DNA from: Castor canadensis
Taxonomy: Eukaryota > Chordata > Mammalia > Rodentia > Castoridae
DNA length: 64,000 nt
Direction: 5' to 3'
Assembly: GCF_047511655.1 (NCBI RefSeq)
Contig: NC_133394.1
Location: 53,972,501-54,036,500, forward strand
Below, piece after piece: positions 35,501 to 48,539 of the stretch. Positions within the stretch are counted from its first letter, which is position 1. Each line of letters begins with the position of its first letter. Position numbers and translations under genes: made by a program. Below the pieces are notes generated by a model. That model made no database searches and was not told the DNA's origin. It saw nothing but the letters and a program-made list of their open reading frames with translations.

Positions 35501-36734
35501 GTCTTTCCTGATAATTTCCTGAGGAAGAGTTTAAATGTACAAGAAATGAGGTTACAAAGTTTTTTAGCCCTAGGAAACATGAGACAGGCATGAGATTGCC
35601 ATCACCTACATCCTTCTGACCCCCAGCACCTAGGTTTCTGCAGACTCCCGACACCATAAAAACAATAACCTCAGTAAAAACTTTTCCTTCTTATCACAAT
35701 TCTTACCTGTAATACATGACCTACCATCATTCCTGCAATTAATCCACGTGGATGTGGCTAGAAGAATACTAGAAAAATTCAGCTTATAGAACCTAAAAGA
35801 CTTTTGACTTTCTGAGATGAGCTTGAAATTTGACTCAGGAACTTTGCTAGTGGTAAGAGTACCATGTTATTAATAGAATTTCCTTTTTAAGATCTGTCAG
35901 CCAACCTGTAGTTTATGTCTTAATGTGTATTTCTCAAGAAAAGAAATTCAAAGTGGAGATACATCGTGGAAGCCATAACTTACTTGGTGGCTATCCATGT
36001 ACGGATGGATCTAGGCTTGAAATTTTGTTCAATCATTTGTTAACTATGTGATCTTGGAAATTTTGCTTAAACTCTCAAAAATTCTATTTCATTGTGTGTG
36101 AAATAAAGAAAATAGAAATGGCTGTGAAGGTTTGATGTGAGGATTATATTATGTGTGTAAACACTGAGTTCATTAGAGATATCCAGTAATTGTTAGCTAT
36201 ATTTTATATGATTTGATTGTGTGTTTTTCTGAATCAACATGAAATGCAAAATTATTATGGAGATTAATTTATAACTTCAAACAGGAATAATCCCCATAGC
36301 TCCATAGGTTGCATATGTAGGGAATTTCAAACTTTCCTTTTGAAGATTAAATAATTGAACCTGCTGAATTAAACTGATAATAGACAAATCAAGAGAAGAA
36401 AAGGCATACACATTTATCAACATGCACATATACACAGAAGCCATGCAACCTACAAAATCAAATGAGGGACACAGTAACTGAAGTTTTTATACCCAACAAT
36501 AAGGAATAGGGGCTTGAGGATCCCAGAGGGTGATGGCAACAAACCATGGGAGGGTAAGGGAAGACATGCACTGAGAACAAAGGTTGTTTCATTATACAGA
36601 AAAGGGCTCTCAGGTAAATCTCTTTAAAGAGTATGTGACATTCTGTGGCAATCTCTGGATAAGAGTGTTGAAGTGATTTTTCCTGCATCCAGATAAGGTA
36701 GCTAAGGAGGCCAAAACACGCCAAAGAAGCACAC
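32541..36734. other. No recognised gene
   Basis: Unassigned sequence with short ORFs (61-82 codons). The stretch 36,020-36,200 resembles a MIR. Sequences at 34,930-35,160 and 35,445-35,660 have the feel of old interspersed repeats but cannot be named. Confidence 0.45.
36020..36200 (+). repeat. MIR-like relic
   Basis: 'ttaactatgtgatcttggaa', 'attttgcttaaactctcaaa' and 'gtgaggattatattatgtgt' follow the MIR order (loss of the splice-like core, then the 'tgagg..ttaaatga' block). Diverged. Confidence 0.6.
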
Positions 36735-36816
36735 TTCAGGGTGGCATGTTTTGATCAAACTAGGGCCTTGCGTATGGTGGGCAAGTGCTCTGTCACTGAG
36801 CTATGCTCCAGCCCTA
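36735..36816 (-). repeat. tRNA/ID-like SINE
   Basis: 'aaactagggccttgcgtatg', 'gtgggcaagtgctctgtcac' and 'tgagctatgctccagcccta' are a reverse-complement tRNA-derived SINE copy without a long T tract. Confidence 0.8.
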
Positions 36817-38163
36817 GGGCATGGCATGTTTTGATTTCCCATACTGAATTCAGAGAATGTAGTGTTAGCATTTTAGTATTCTAAGGACTTTTTCCCCTGT
36901 GGGAAATTTTAAACACTTTAAAATTACTGAAAGAAATTCAGTTATTTCTCCAAGAACATCTATTAAAGTCTTGGGAAATAGAATTTTCTAATTGACTTTT
37001 GCTAATATTTTAAAGCATTACATCTGGTGGGGGAGGGCAAACAGATAGAAAGACAGAGGATAGAAAATGTAAGAGAGCATCTGTTTCTCCTTTCATAATG
37101 GCTTGTGTTTTAATCCCATTCATTTCTGATGTTCTGAGCTACAGACTTAAAAATGATTAAAATAAATTGTACAATTCATTATGGATAAAATATATTCCTG
37201 CATGTATTGCTTTTTCCCTCAGTATTGTCAAGATATAATTGACAAAAATTGGATATATTTAAGGTGTACAAAGTGATGTTCTGATATAGGTATACATTGT
37301 AAAGTGACTACAATCAAGTCAATAGCATATCTATCACCTCACGTGGTTTATGTGCATGTACTATGAATGTTTAAGATATACTCTCAAAGCACAGAAAATG
37401 ACATTATCAACAATAGTCAACATACTGAAATTAGATCCCTAGAATTTATTCATCCTGCCTAACTGAAGCTTTGTACTCCCCCATCCGCTTATCTCCCTTC
37501 CCCAACTCCTGGCCACCACCATTCTCCTCTACGTTTCTATAAGTTTGAATGTTCTAGATTTCACAATGCAATATTTGACTTTTTTCCTAGTTTTTTTCAC
37601 TTAATATAGCCTTCTCCAAGTTCATCCATATTGTCACAAATAATAGGGTTTTCTTCTTTTTAAAAACTGGATGATATTCCATTGCACACATTTATCACAA
37701 TTTTTTTATCCATTCATCTGTGGGGGGACACTTACGTTTTTCTCCTATATTGACTATTCTGGTCAATGCTGAAATGAGCATGGGCATGCAAACACCTATT
37801 GAACATGCTGATCTAATATCTTTTGGACATATACCCAGTGATGGGGCTGCTTGAACATACAGAAGTTGTATTTTTAATTTTATAGGGAGCTTCCATATTG
37901 TTTCCCATAATGGCTATACTACTTTACATTCTTACTAGAAGTATACAAATGAAATTTCCTCCACATCCTTGCCAATATTGGTATCTTTGGGGTTTTTTGA
38001 TATAGTTATAAAGTGATAACTCATTATGGTTTTATTTTTGTATTTCCTTAAATATTAAGGAAAGATAGTTCAGAATTTTTTCATATAACTGTTGTCAATT
38101 GTGTATCTTCTTTTGGGAAATGTCTACTCGGGTTCTTAGTCTATTTTAAAATCAGAACATATA

Positions 38164-39623
38164 GCCCGGGTTAGACTGATAGGGAGGGTCCTTGGCTAAA
38201 GCCGAAAAGCAGATCAAAGTGGTGGTATTTGCGTGGCAGCCATGGAGACTAGAAGCTCTAGAGGCAGACTCCTCCTGATCCTGGTCATCTTCACTTGCTC
38301 GTCTCGCCTTTGGCCCTGGTGCCATGGAGAAGACAAGCTGATCCAGAAGGCAAGCTGGCTGAGCAGGCCTCTGGCATGAAGGCCTGGAACTGTCCAACGG
38401 GAAGAGGAGTTGCCTGCAAGAATGTGGTGGGTCACCAGTCCCCCTGGAGGGTCATCTAGAGCATCAGGCAGAAAACGGACAGACACCTAGGACAAGAGGC
38501 TGCGCCTGATTAAGGACTATCAGAAGAATGTCTGAGCTGAGGTCCATCTGCACTGTGGTCCTGGAATTGTTGGATAAATATTTAATAGCCAATGCAACTA
38601 ATCCAGAGAGTAAGGTCTTCTATCTGAAAATGAAGGGAGATTATTTCCAGTACCTTGCTGAAGTTGCATGTGGTGATGACCGAAAACAAACGATAGACAA
38701 AGGAGCTTAGCAAGAGGCATTTGATATAAGCAAGAAAGAGATGCAACCCACACACCCAATCCACCTGGAGCTGGATCTCAGCTTTTCTGTATTTTACTAT
38801 GAGATCCTTAATAACCCAGAGCTTGCCTGCACACTGGCTAAAATGGCTTTTTGATGAGGTCATTGCAGAACTTGATACATTGAATGAAGATTCATACAAA
38901 GACAGCACCGTCATCATGCAGCTGCTTAGAGACAACTTACCATTATGGAAGTCAGACAGTGCAGGAGAAGAACGTGGTGGATGGGGCTGAAAACTAAATG
39001 CAAACTGGATGTCATCCTTCTTCCCTTCAAGAAACCTTTTTACACATCTCCATCCTATTCCACTTGGATTTCCTGTAGCAAAGAAACCCATTCAAGTGAA
39101 GGGAGTCAACTGTTTAAGGTCTTTTCACACTGCAATTTTGGGAAAACTCCATTCCTTGATTCCTGTCTTGTCTTGGCCTTCTTGGTGTGCAGTTACTGCT
39201 GCAGAAAAGTTCATATACACATAAGTACCTTTCAGACACTTAAGTTGAGGACTAAAAATGATTCTGGTATTTAAGTAATCTGAACCAGTTCTACAAGTGA
39301 CTGTTTTGTATTACTGTGAAGATAGGAAAATGTAGTTAATTGAGTGTTCTACATAACTTCTTAATTTTTACATTTCCCTCCCTTATTCTTCTTTGGGGGT
39401 TTCCTTTCAGAAATCAACTTTTCCATGCTTGTCCTATAGTCCTTTTTAGCAGGAATCCAGGCATGCTAGATTGAATGGGAAAGTACTTGATGTTTCTGGG
39501 CTGGGGGCGGGTCACAGCTAATCATTGACCGTATTCTCAAAAAAGCTGTGTAAAAATATTATGCTCTATACGACAGCAGAGTAACATAAAATGAAATCAC
39601 ATTTTATAAAACCCAAAAAAAAT
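38164..39623 (+). pseudogene. YWHAQ: YWHAQ (14-3-3 theta) processed pseudogene
   Basis: Intronless copy of the 14-3-3 theta mRNA with 5' UTR, coding region (ATG at 38324, ancestral stop TAA at 38995-38997), 3' UTR and an A-rich end at 39,611-39,622. The recognisable peptide runs from '[20 protein letters not shown]' (frame 38528-38710) through 'DDRKQTID' and, in another frame, '[20 protein letters not shown]'. The frame breaks within the first codons after the ATG, part of the N-terminal third is deleted, and a stop occurs at 38708-38710. A 12-bp target duplication, 'tcagaacatata', lies at 38152-38163 and 39624-39635, inside the old L1. Non-functional. A 14-3-3 paralogue is less likely because the matching peptide is theta-like. 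Confidence 0.95.
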
Positions 39624-39939
39624 TCAGAACATATATATTGCTATGGAATTGTTTGAGTTCCTTTCTTTACATATTTAAAAATTAACCCCATATCAGATAT
39701 ATGTATGATTTATAAATCTTTTCATAGGTTGCCTCTTTACTATGTTGAGTAGTTCCTTTGCTGTTCAGAAGTTTTTCTGTTTGAAGCAATGACATTTGTC
39801 TCTTTTTGCCCTTGTTTCCTGAACTTTGGGGATCATATCCAAAATATTTTTGCCAAGACCAATATCAAGAATGTTCCCCTACATATTTGTAATATTTTTC
39901 ACACTTTTAGGTTATGAACTTGAGTCATTAATCTATTTT

Positions 39940-40023
39940 AAGATTTTTTTTTTGGCGGTACTGGAGTTTGAACTTAGGGCCTTGTGCTTGCTAGGCAGGT
40001 ACTTGAGTCACTCTGCCAACCCC
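39940..40023 (-). repeat. tRNA/ID-like SINE in the old L1
   Basis: T tract, then 'ggcggtactggagtttgaac', 'ttgtgcttgctaggcaggta' and 'cttgagtcactctgccaacc'. Reverse-complement SINE inserted in the old L1. Confidence 0.9.
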
Positions 40024-40973
40024 AAGTTTATTTTTTATATACTACAAATTAAGGAATTAATTTTATTTTGCATGTGGATACCTAGTTTTCCTAACAGCAA
40101 TTATTGAAGACACTATCCTTTTCCCAATGTGTGTTCCTGGCACTTATGTTGAAGATCAATTGACTATAAAAATGTGGATTTATTTCTGAGCTCTCCAGTC
40201 TGTTCTATTGGTGTATATATCTGTTTTGATTGCTACAGCTTTGTAATACAGTTTGAAATTAGGTAGAGTGATGCCTCCAGCTTTGTACTTTTGGTTCAGA
40301 AAAACCTTGTCTGTTTGGGGTTTTTTGTAATCCTATCTGAATTTTGGAATTTTTTTATTCCTATGAAAATTGTTATTGGAATTTTGATGGGAATTGCATT
40401 GACTCCGAAGATTGCTTTGGGCAGTGTGGACATTTAAACAATATTAAGTCCTTTAATCCATGAATATCTTTATATTTATATCTTCTTTAATTTCTATCAT
40501 TGTTTTATAGTTTTCAATATTAAAGTCTTTTACTTCCTGTGTTAACTTTATTTCTATGTATATTTGATGCTATTTTAAGTAAGACTATTTTCTTGATGTC
40601 ATTTGTGTTACTTCATTATTTATAGAAATGCCAGTGACTTTTTTATGCTCATTTTACATCTTGAAAATTTATTAAATTCGATTTAGTTCTAACCATGCTG
40701 TGTGGATCTTTATGAGTTTTCTACATAGAAAATCATGCTATTTGTAAACAAAGACTATTTTCCTTTCAGCTTGGATGATCTGTTTCTTTTTTCTTGTCTG
40801 ATTGCTCTGTCTAGGACATCCAGTACTATAGCAAAAGGAAGTGATGAGAATAAATATTTTTACCTTTTTCCTGGTATTAAGGGAAATGCTTTCAGCTTTT
40901 CATCATTGAATGTGATTTTTAGCTATGGACTTGCCATAGATGACCTTTGCTATGTTAAGGTATATTCCTCCTG

Positions 40974-43064
40974 TATTAGTCAGTTTTCCATTACTATAAT
41001 GAAATATTTGAGTCTGAATATCTTATAAAGAAAAGAAATTTATATACTATAGAGCCATAGCAATAAAAACAGCATGATACTGGCATAAAAACAGATATGA
41101 AGACCAGTGGAACAGAGTAGAAGTCTTAGATATGAATCCACACAGGTGTCAAAAGCATAGGATGGAAAAAAGATAGCCTCTTCAATAAGTGTTGCTGGGA
41201 AAATTTAATATCTACATGTAGAAAATTGAAAGTGGGTTCATGTCTTTCACCCTGTACAAGTATCTACTCAAAGTGGATTAAGGACCTTAAAATAAGACCT
41301 GAAACTTTGAAGCTGGTGCAGGAAAGAGCAGGGAAGAAATACACTGGAATTAATAGGCATAAAAAATGACTTCCTGAATAGAACTAAAATGGCTCAGCAA
41401 CTAAGAGAAAGGATGGACAAATGGGACTACATGAATTAAAAAGCTTCTGCACAACAAAAGAAATGGTCACCAAATTGAAGAGGCTGCCCACAGAATGGAG
41501 AAAATCTTTGCCAGTTATACATCTGACAAGAGATAAATAATCAGAATAAACAGAGAGCTCAAAAAAGCTAAACTCCCCAAAAATCAGTGATCCAAGGAAG
41601 AAATAAGCAAATTAACTGAACAGAGCTTTTTCAAAGAAGTCCAAATGGCTAAGAAACGCATGAGGAAATGCTCAACATCATTGGCCATAGAGGAAATGCA
41701 AATCAAAATCATGTTAAGATTCTACTTCACTCCTGTTAGAATAGCTACCATCAAGAACACAAACAACAAATGTTGACAAGGATGTGGGGAAAAAGGAACC
41801 CTCATACAATGTTGGTGGGAATGTAAGCTAGTATAACCACTATGGAGACTCCTCAAAAAACTAAAAATGGAAGGGCCATATAATCCAGCAATTCTACTCT
41901 TAATGTAAATCAGGTTACAATAAAGTCACCTGCACATCCACATTTACTGCAGCATTATTACAATACCTAAGCTATGGAAACAGCCAGGATGCCCCACGAC
42001 TGATGAATGGATCAAGAAAATGTGGTATTTATATATGATGAAATTTTATTAAGCCATAAAGCAGAATGAAATTTTGTCATTTGCAGATAAATGAATGGAA
42101 ATGGAAAACATTATTAAAATGAAGTTATCCAGGTTCAGAAGGCCAAAAACTGCATGTTTTATCTCATAGGTGGAATACAGGCTTAATACAAATGTAGCAA
42201 TATTATGAAAACCAGATCAAGCTAAGGTGAGGTCACATATGACAGGGGGAGGAAGTTAAGAAGATGAATACAGTTGATGAGCTTTCTAGACAAGAATGAA
42301 TACAGGTTTTTAAACCTGTGAAACCACATGAGAAGGGGACTAAGGTAGAAAGGAGAAAAATGAAGGAGATGAACCAATTTGGGTTGTAATACATATATAC
42401 ATGGAAATGTCACAAAGAAACTCTCTGTGTAGCTATCTTAAATAAACACACGTGTCATTGTTTTTCTTTTACAAAATCAGAGAACAGAAGGGTGAAACAG
42501 GTCCTGAATGAGGGATGGGTATCAGTGGGAAGGGGGAGGAAGAAGGGAAAGGGTGTCGGAGGGTGAATATAGTGCAAATACTGTGTACACATGTATGTAA
42601 ATGGAAAAATGAAGCCAGTTGAAACTATTCCAGGAATGGGGGGTGGGAGGAAAGGAAATGGTGGAGGAGTGAACTCAAGTATGATATATTTGATGTATTG
42701 TAAGAACTTTTATAAATGCCACAATGTACCCCACCCAGAACAACAATAAAAAATTTATAAAGAAAAGCTTATTTAGCTTATAGTTTGGGAGGTTGAAAGT
42801 CCAAGGAGCATAGAGCAGGTGGACAGCTGCTTCTTCTGGTGAAAGCACCTGGCTGCATTATCTCATGGCAGATATCACAATGGTCAGAGCACATGTGAGA
42901 GGCAGAGACCACATCACAAAACAGGAAGCCAGACTGAGCAGAAGGGGCCAGTTTATGACCTCCTAGTAGGTCCTACCTCTTAAAATTCTATCACTTCTTA
43001 ACACTAGCACATTGGAGATAAACCTACCAACACATGAGCTACTTTGTTGAAAGTTTTAAATCAT
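40974..43064 (-). repeat. MaLR LTR split by an L1
   Basis: The plus strand begins 'ctgtattagtcagttttcca' and 'taatgaaatatttgagtctg'; after the L1 it continues 'agcttatttagcttatagtt', 'tgggaggttgaaagtccaag' and 'tggctgcattatctcatggc' to 'aacacatgagc'. It is the reverse complement of a MaLR LTR inserted in the old L1, so it is younger than that L1. Confidence 0.82.
41036..42754 (+). mobile_element. L1 tail inside the MaLR LTR
   Basis: Plus-strand late ORF2 and 3' UTR: 'agccatagcaataaaaacag', 'aagatagcctcttcaataag', 'gtgttgctgggaaaatttaa', 'aaatcaggttacaataaagt', 'atgaatggatcaagaaaatg' and an A-rich end. An exact 13-bp target duplication, 'ttataaagaaaag', sits at 41023-41035 and 42755-42767. 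5' truncated; ORF2 is broken. Older than the 13.5 and 30.2 kb copies by its divergence. Confidence 0.93.
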
Positions 43065-43245
43065 GAAAGGATGTTGGACTTTGTCAAATGATTTTCTTCG
43101 TCTATTGAGATGGTAATGTTATTTTTAGTGTTTTTTATAAATGTGATATATTACACATATTGGCTTATGCATCTTTATATCCCAGAGATAAATGACATTT
43201 CTTCATGGTGTATGATCATTTAATGTGCACTTGAATTATGTTAGC

Positions 43246-43598
43246 TCCATAGTTTAGATCTGAAATGACCTTCAAAGGTCCATGTGTTAAATGCTTTGTT
43301 CCTAGCATGGCACTGTAAGGAGGTTGTAGAAACTTTACGAGATAGGGCTTTGAAATCTTCAGGTCAACAGAAGCTTTCCCACCGAGGGGATAGTAGTAGT
43401 ACCCCAGCCCTTTCTTCTCTTTTACTTTCCAGTCATGAGGTCATGTGCTTCCCACCACATGTGCTGCCTCACCATAGGCCTAAAAAATGGTCCAACTGAC
43501 CACAGACCTCAAAAACTGTAAGCTAAAATTAACCTGTTTTTATAAGCTGATTATCTCAGGTATTTGTTACAGTGATGGAAATTTGACTAATACAGTTT
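43246..43598 (+). repeat. MaLR-type solo LTR
   Basis: 'tagtttagatctgaaatgac', 'cttcaaaggtccatgtgtta', 'tggcactgtaaggaggttgt', the CT-rich 'ccctttcttctcttttactt', 'gacctcaaaaactgtaagct' and an end like 'tgatggaaatttgactaata'. A plus-oriented MaLR LTR inserted in the old L1, which resumes on both sides. Confidence 0.82.
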
Positions 43599-45992
43599 AC
43601 TTGTATTTTGTTGAGAATTTTTTAATCTATTCTCATCAGGGATGTTGACTTGAAATTTTTTTTTCTTGTACTACCCTTTTTTGGCTTTGCTATCAAAATA
43701 ATGAGGACTTATAAATGAGTTTGGAAGTGTTCTTTGATCTTTAACATTTTGGAAGAATTTTAGAAGAATCGATGTTAAGTCTTCAAGCATTTGGTGACAT
43801 TTATCAGTGAAACCATGGAATCCTAGGATTTTCTTTGTTGGGAGATTTTTGATTATTGTTTTAATCTCCTTACACATTCTATTTCTTCATGAATAAATAC
43901 TAGTAGATTGCATGGGATCAATAATTTGTCCATCTCTTTTAGGTTATATGATTTGTTGGTGTCTACTTGTTCAAAGTAAACACTTACAATCCTTTGTATT
44001 TCTGTGGAATTTGTTGTAAGGATTCCTCTTTCATTTCTAATTTTATTCAAGTTTTCTCTTATTCTTAATTTAGTTGAGATTTGTTCATTTTGTTTATCTC
44101 TAAAAAAATAATTTTCAGTTTCATTTAATTTTTTCCTACAGTTTTTCTATTCTTTATGACATTTATTTCTGCTCAAACATTTACTAATTTCTCCCTTCTG
44201 TTAACTTTGGCTTGGTTTTAGTTTGCTCTTCTGTTCTAATTCCTTGAGATATAAAGTTAGATTGTTCATTTGGAGTCTTTCTTTTTTCTTAGTGTGGGCA
44301 TTTATCACTATGCGATTTTCTTTTACAACTGTTTTTGCTGCATTCTGTGAGTTTTAGTATGTTAGATTTCCTTTTCTTTTGTCTCTAGGTATTTTTTTAA
44401 TCGCCATTTTTGGTTTCTTCTTGAACTTCTTTTTCAGGAATGTGCTAATTTCCACATATTTTTGAATTTTCTATTTTTCTCCTGTACTGAATTCCAATTT
44501 ATTAATAACACTGGCCTGAAAAGATACTTGATATGACTACAATCTTCTTAAATTTGAGACTTTTTTTGGTGACCAACGTGCAATTTATTCTGGGGAATGT
44601 TTTGTTTGTGCTTGAGGATAATGTATGTTCTGCTGCTACTAGATAGAGTGTTCTATATGTCTGATAGGTCCAGTTGGTCCAATATCATTCAAGTCTGCTA
44701 TGTCCTTATCTATTTTCTGTCCGGATGATCTATCCATTATTGAAAATAGAACATCTAGGTTCCCTAATAGTATAGTATTGCTATCTAGTTTATCCTTCAA
44801 TTATGTTAATATTTTCCTTATATATTTAGGTGCTGTGATACTGGTACATTTATTTATAGTTGTTATATTATCCTAATGAGTTTACCTCTTTGTCAATATA
44901 TAATGACCTTCTCTGTCTCTTATGACAGTTTTTAAATTAAGATCTATCTCATGTGATAAAAATACAATCACCCCTCTTCTCTTTTGGTTACTATTTGCAT
45001 GGACTATATTTTCTATTTCTTCAATTTCAGTCTACATGTACTCTATAATCCAAACTGACTCACATCTAGGCAGCATATAGTTGGGTCTTACTTTAAAAAA
45101 TTTACCACATCATTCTATGTGTTTTTATTGAGGAATTTAATATATTTGTATTTTATGCTATTGATGTTGTAATTTTCATCTTTTTATAGTGTATTCACTG
45201 GAAAATTATTCCAGTTATAGCCATTTTAATACTTTTGTCTTTTGCTTTTAATACTTTTGTCACTCTTGTTAAAAGTGTTTTTTATACTACCATTAAAGAA
45301 TTAAAGGATTCTAAATTTGACCATATTTTTCACCTTTACAGTAAGTTTTATACTTTGATATTTTTTCATATTACGACTTAGAGTCCTTTCATTAAACCTG
45401 AAGAAATTTCTTTAGCTTTTATAGTAAGGCAAGTTTAGTGTTGAACTCCAATGGCTATTGTATGTCCCACAAAAATCCATATCTGTTTTATTTTTGAAAA
45501 ATAGCCTTGCTGGATATTGTATTCTTTTAATATATCCTCTCACTGTTTCATGGCCTGAACAGTTTCTGTGGAGAGATCTGCTGATGAATATATGGGTGTT
45601 CCCTTATATGTAATGAATTGTTTTTCTCTTGCTGTTTTCACAATTCTCTCCTTGTCCTTGATTTTTGAGAAATTATTATAATATGACTCCATGAACAACT
45701 CTTTATATTTTATCTGTTTGAGTTTTCATGGATCTGGGCATTCATTTCCCTTTATAAATTTTGGGCTTTTCTGCCACTATTTGGTTATATAAGCTTTTAT
45801 CCCCTTTCTCTGCTCCTTATAGTACTTCCATAATGCATATATTGGTTTGATTGATAGGGTCTCATACATCTGTAGTCTTTCTTCATTCTTCTTTTTGTTT
45901 CTCTTCGTGATTTCAAATTACCTGTCTTGAAGCTCACTGATTCTTTCTTCTGTTTTTATCAAGTATGCTGTTGAAGCTCTTCACTTAATTGC

Positions 45993-46068
45993 TTTTCTTT
46001 TTTTCTGTGGTAATGGAAATCAGATTCAGGGCCTTGTTCATGCTAGGCAAGTGATTACCAGCTCTTCT
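45993..46068 (-). repeat. tRNA/ID-like SINE in the old L1
   Basis: 'ctttttttctgtggtaatgg', 'aaatcagattcagggccttg' and 'ttcatgctaggcaagtgatt' are a diverged reverse-complement tRNA-derived SINE. Confidence 0.8.
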
Positions 46069-47290
46069 TTGTCATGTGTCTCAGCTCCAGAATTTTGGTT
46101 TGGTTCTTTCTGTTTCAATCTCTCTGCTGAACTTCAGTTTTTGTTCATGCATTGTTTTGTTTATTTTATTGTTTATAAAATTTTTCTTGTAATTCCCTGA
46201 GTTTCTTTAAGATAATTACTTTTATTTCTTTGTCAAGAACAATTGTAGATCTCATTAGGGTTAGTTACTAGGTACTTTATTTTGTTGTGGTGGTGGTTAT
46301 TCCATGGTCGACTTGCATTGGTGTGTGCGCATTTGAATAAGACTCTACTTATTATCTTAAAGACTGGCTTTGATAGAGAAAACACTTTGCCAGTTGGCTC
46401 ATCCAGAGATTCTGAGTAGGTGCCTGTTAATCAGTGAGATTTGCTAGTTTAGTCTTCAGGAAAGATGCCTTTTTGCCTGGGTCATGGGTTGATAGAACTG
46501 GAGCCTGGGTCCACAAGGATAGTCCTAGAGCCTGGGTCCATAAAAGTCAGCCTAGCTCTGAGGATGGTCTTACAGTTACCTTCATAGGTATGGACTTTGT
46601 CCTGAATCTTCAGGGGGCAGCTGAATGCCTTGGTTCACTAGGGCAATCTTAGCATCTGGGTCCAAGGGGGTTGGACAGGGTTTTGGGCCCCTTGGGATCT
46701 AGATTGGAACCCAGCTTCATAGGGGATGGTTCATCACTGCTATATTCTGAAGTGGATCTGGAATCTGGGTCTGCTGAAGTCTGGGACCCCAGGAGATGGC
46801 CTACTGGCCTTGCTCTGGAGCTGTCCCAAGATGTTGGCCTGACATTGGGGAAAAAGCCTAGCACCTGGGATTAAAGGCTTGAGGCTTTAACTATGGGTGC
46901 TGACATGGAGATTTGAGTCATAGATGCCAGTTCAGTACTGGAGCAGGTGTAGAACTTGGGGCCTTGAGGGCTGGCCTAATATCAGGACAAAGTGAGTTGG
47001 GCCTGTTGCTAGGATACACAGTAACATTGGATGCTCATTTCACTCTGTTTCCTCCACTTACATGGTATCTTTGTACTATACTGCATGTCTCTGCTGCTTC
47101 ATGTATGTGTAGTACATGTCTTTCCTACCATCTTCAACTCATCTTTCTTATTTCTGTGCTTTACCTAGGTGTTATAATCTCTCACCTGGATTCCTTAGCT
47201 TTTGTGAAGGTATTTGTGCATAAATAATTGTTCAAATTGACATTTTTGTGAGAGAATAAGCACTTGAGCATATCATTATGCCATCTTGCT

Positions 47291-48469
47291 GATGTCAATC
47301 TTGAAGTATTCTGTCTTTGTTTGCATCTCACATTGTTTATAAAGTTAATAAAGTTTATAAAGACATAAAATTGTATAAGAAAAAAAGAAGGAAATGGGGT
47401 CAGGTCAAAAGGAAGAGAATGCCATTAGTAAGTTAAGTTGACAAGGCACATGATAAGTTACTGACAGAGGTGTTCAGTGGCTGGTTCACATGAGTGTCCT
47501 TTCCTTTCTGTTTTGGGAAGCCAATGCAAGAAAAGAAATGAAAGCTATATTATTCTTGATCTATAAAATTATAATTACCATTGCACAGAAAAAGTATAAT
47601 TATTTTAAGTACAGAGACCCAGGAAATAATTTCCTAATAGATCAAAAAGTTATCTCTATTGCAAGCTAGCTGATAAAAATATTTTGTAAGATAAATAATT
47701 GCCCCCATCCTCTAAGAGTCACATTGTTTTCCATACTTTTCAAGCACATTTTGCTGACTTTAATATCCACTGAAAAAATGTATTTTAAAGTCCTTGAGTT
47801 TGGAATGTATCTCACAATCAATTGCATCTTAGTTTCAATGAAATATGTGGGTTTGGGATTGAGTTTCACTCAGAAATCTAGTGGATGTTTAATATGTACG
47901 AATCTTTCCTTTCATTATGTGCAAATCTTAGTGTTTTAAAATGTTGCATTAACACAAAGAAGTCATTTAACATGCATCCTACACAGAAATATTATAGTAA
48001 ATTTTACTTCCACAAAGTCCCCTTAAAATAACTTTTATTTGGATGTCTTAGTCATGTTGCATATTTACCTGTGTTCATTGTTTGCTTAACATAATACTGA
48101 ATTTAGTTGACATTTCTAAGGCTTTAAGAACACAAATGTCTGGACAGTACTGGACAACAGCCTTGTTTGGAATTTGAAAGAATATGTATAGGTAATGTAG
48201 CAGGAATTAGGAATAGTTATGAAGAGGTTAACAACATTTCAGGTGTACTAAAGTGTTTAATTTCACTCTCTTTTACAGATGAATAAGCAGTGCCACTTCT
48301 ATGAAAGACACTGTCCTATTGTTTAATGTATTTGAAGAAATTTGATAGTCTGTTAAATTTTTCTGAAAGAGTGGAGACAGCAATTTATAAATATGGCTGA
48401 TTTAAGATTGAAATTGGGATGTTCTGACTATTCTGTACTTCTAGAGATACTTTCAAAAATCACCCTCTC
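47291..48469. other. No recognised gene or repeat
   Basis: AT-rich with small ORFs (67 and 71 codons) on opposite strands over the same bases near 47,666-47,939. An overlapping pair is a chance product; neither shows a domain. Confidence 0.5.
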
Positions 48470-48536
48470 TTTTTATTGGCAGTATTGGGGTTTGAACACA
48501 GGGCCCTGTGCTTGCTAGGTAGGCCACATGAGCCTA
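48470..48536 (-). repeat. tRNA/ID-like SINE
   Basis: 'ttttattggcagtattgggg', 'tttgaacacagggccctgtg' and 'cttgctaggtaggccacatg'. Shortened reverse-complement SINE. Confidence 0.85.
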
Positions 48537-48539
48537 CCT

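Larger units (their letters stand above)
37205..47290 (-). mobile_element. Nearly full-length old L1, split by later insertions
   Basis: An ancient L1 in minus orientation. Pieces at 37,205-38,163 (3' UTR and ORF2 end), 39,636-40,973, 43,065-43,245, 43,599-45,990 and 46,061-47,290 keep the right order: 3' UTR, ORF2, ORF1-like region (around 45,500) and a 5' UTR with 'gagcctgggtccacaagg'-type repeats (46,490-46,850). Subtracting the YWHAQ pseudogene, the LTR with its L1, the second LTR and the two SINEs leaves about 6 kb, the normal L1 length. ORFs are thoroughly decayed. The 46.3-47.3 kb 5' UTR assignment is the least certain part. Confidence 0.8.

Noticed and set aside
35445..35660. Possible LTR beginning 'tgttgggggccaag'
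   Set aside because: Its TG start resembles class II LTR starts, but I found no matching partner, no clear CA end and no flanking duplication.
38582..39091. 169-codon minus-strand ORF
   Set aside because: It is the antisense of the YWHAQ pseudogene, an open complement of coding-derived sequence, not a separate gene.
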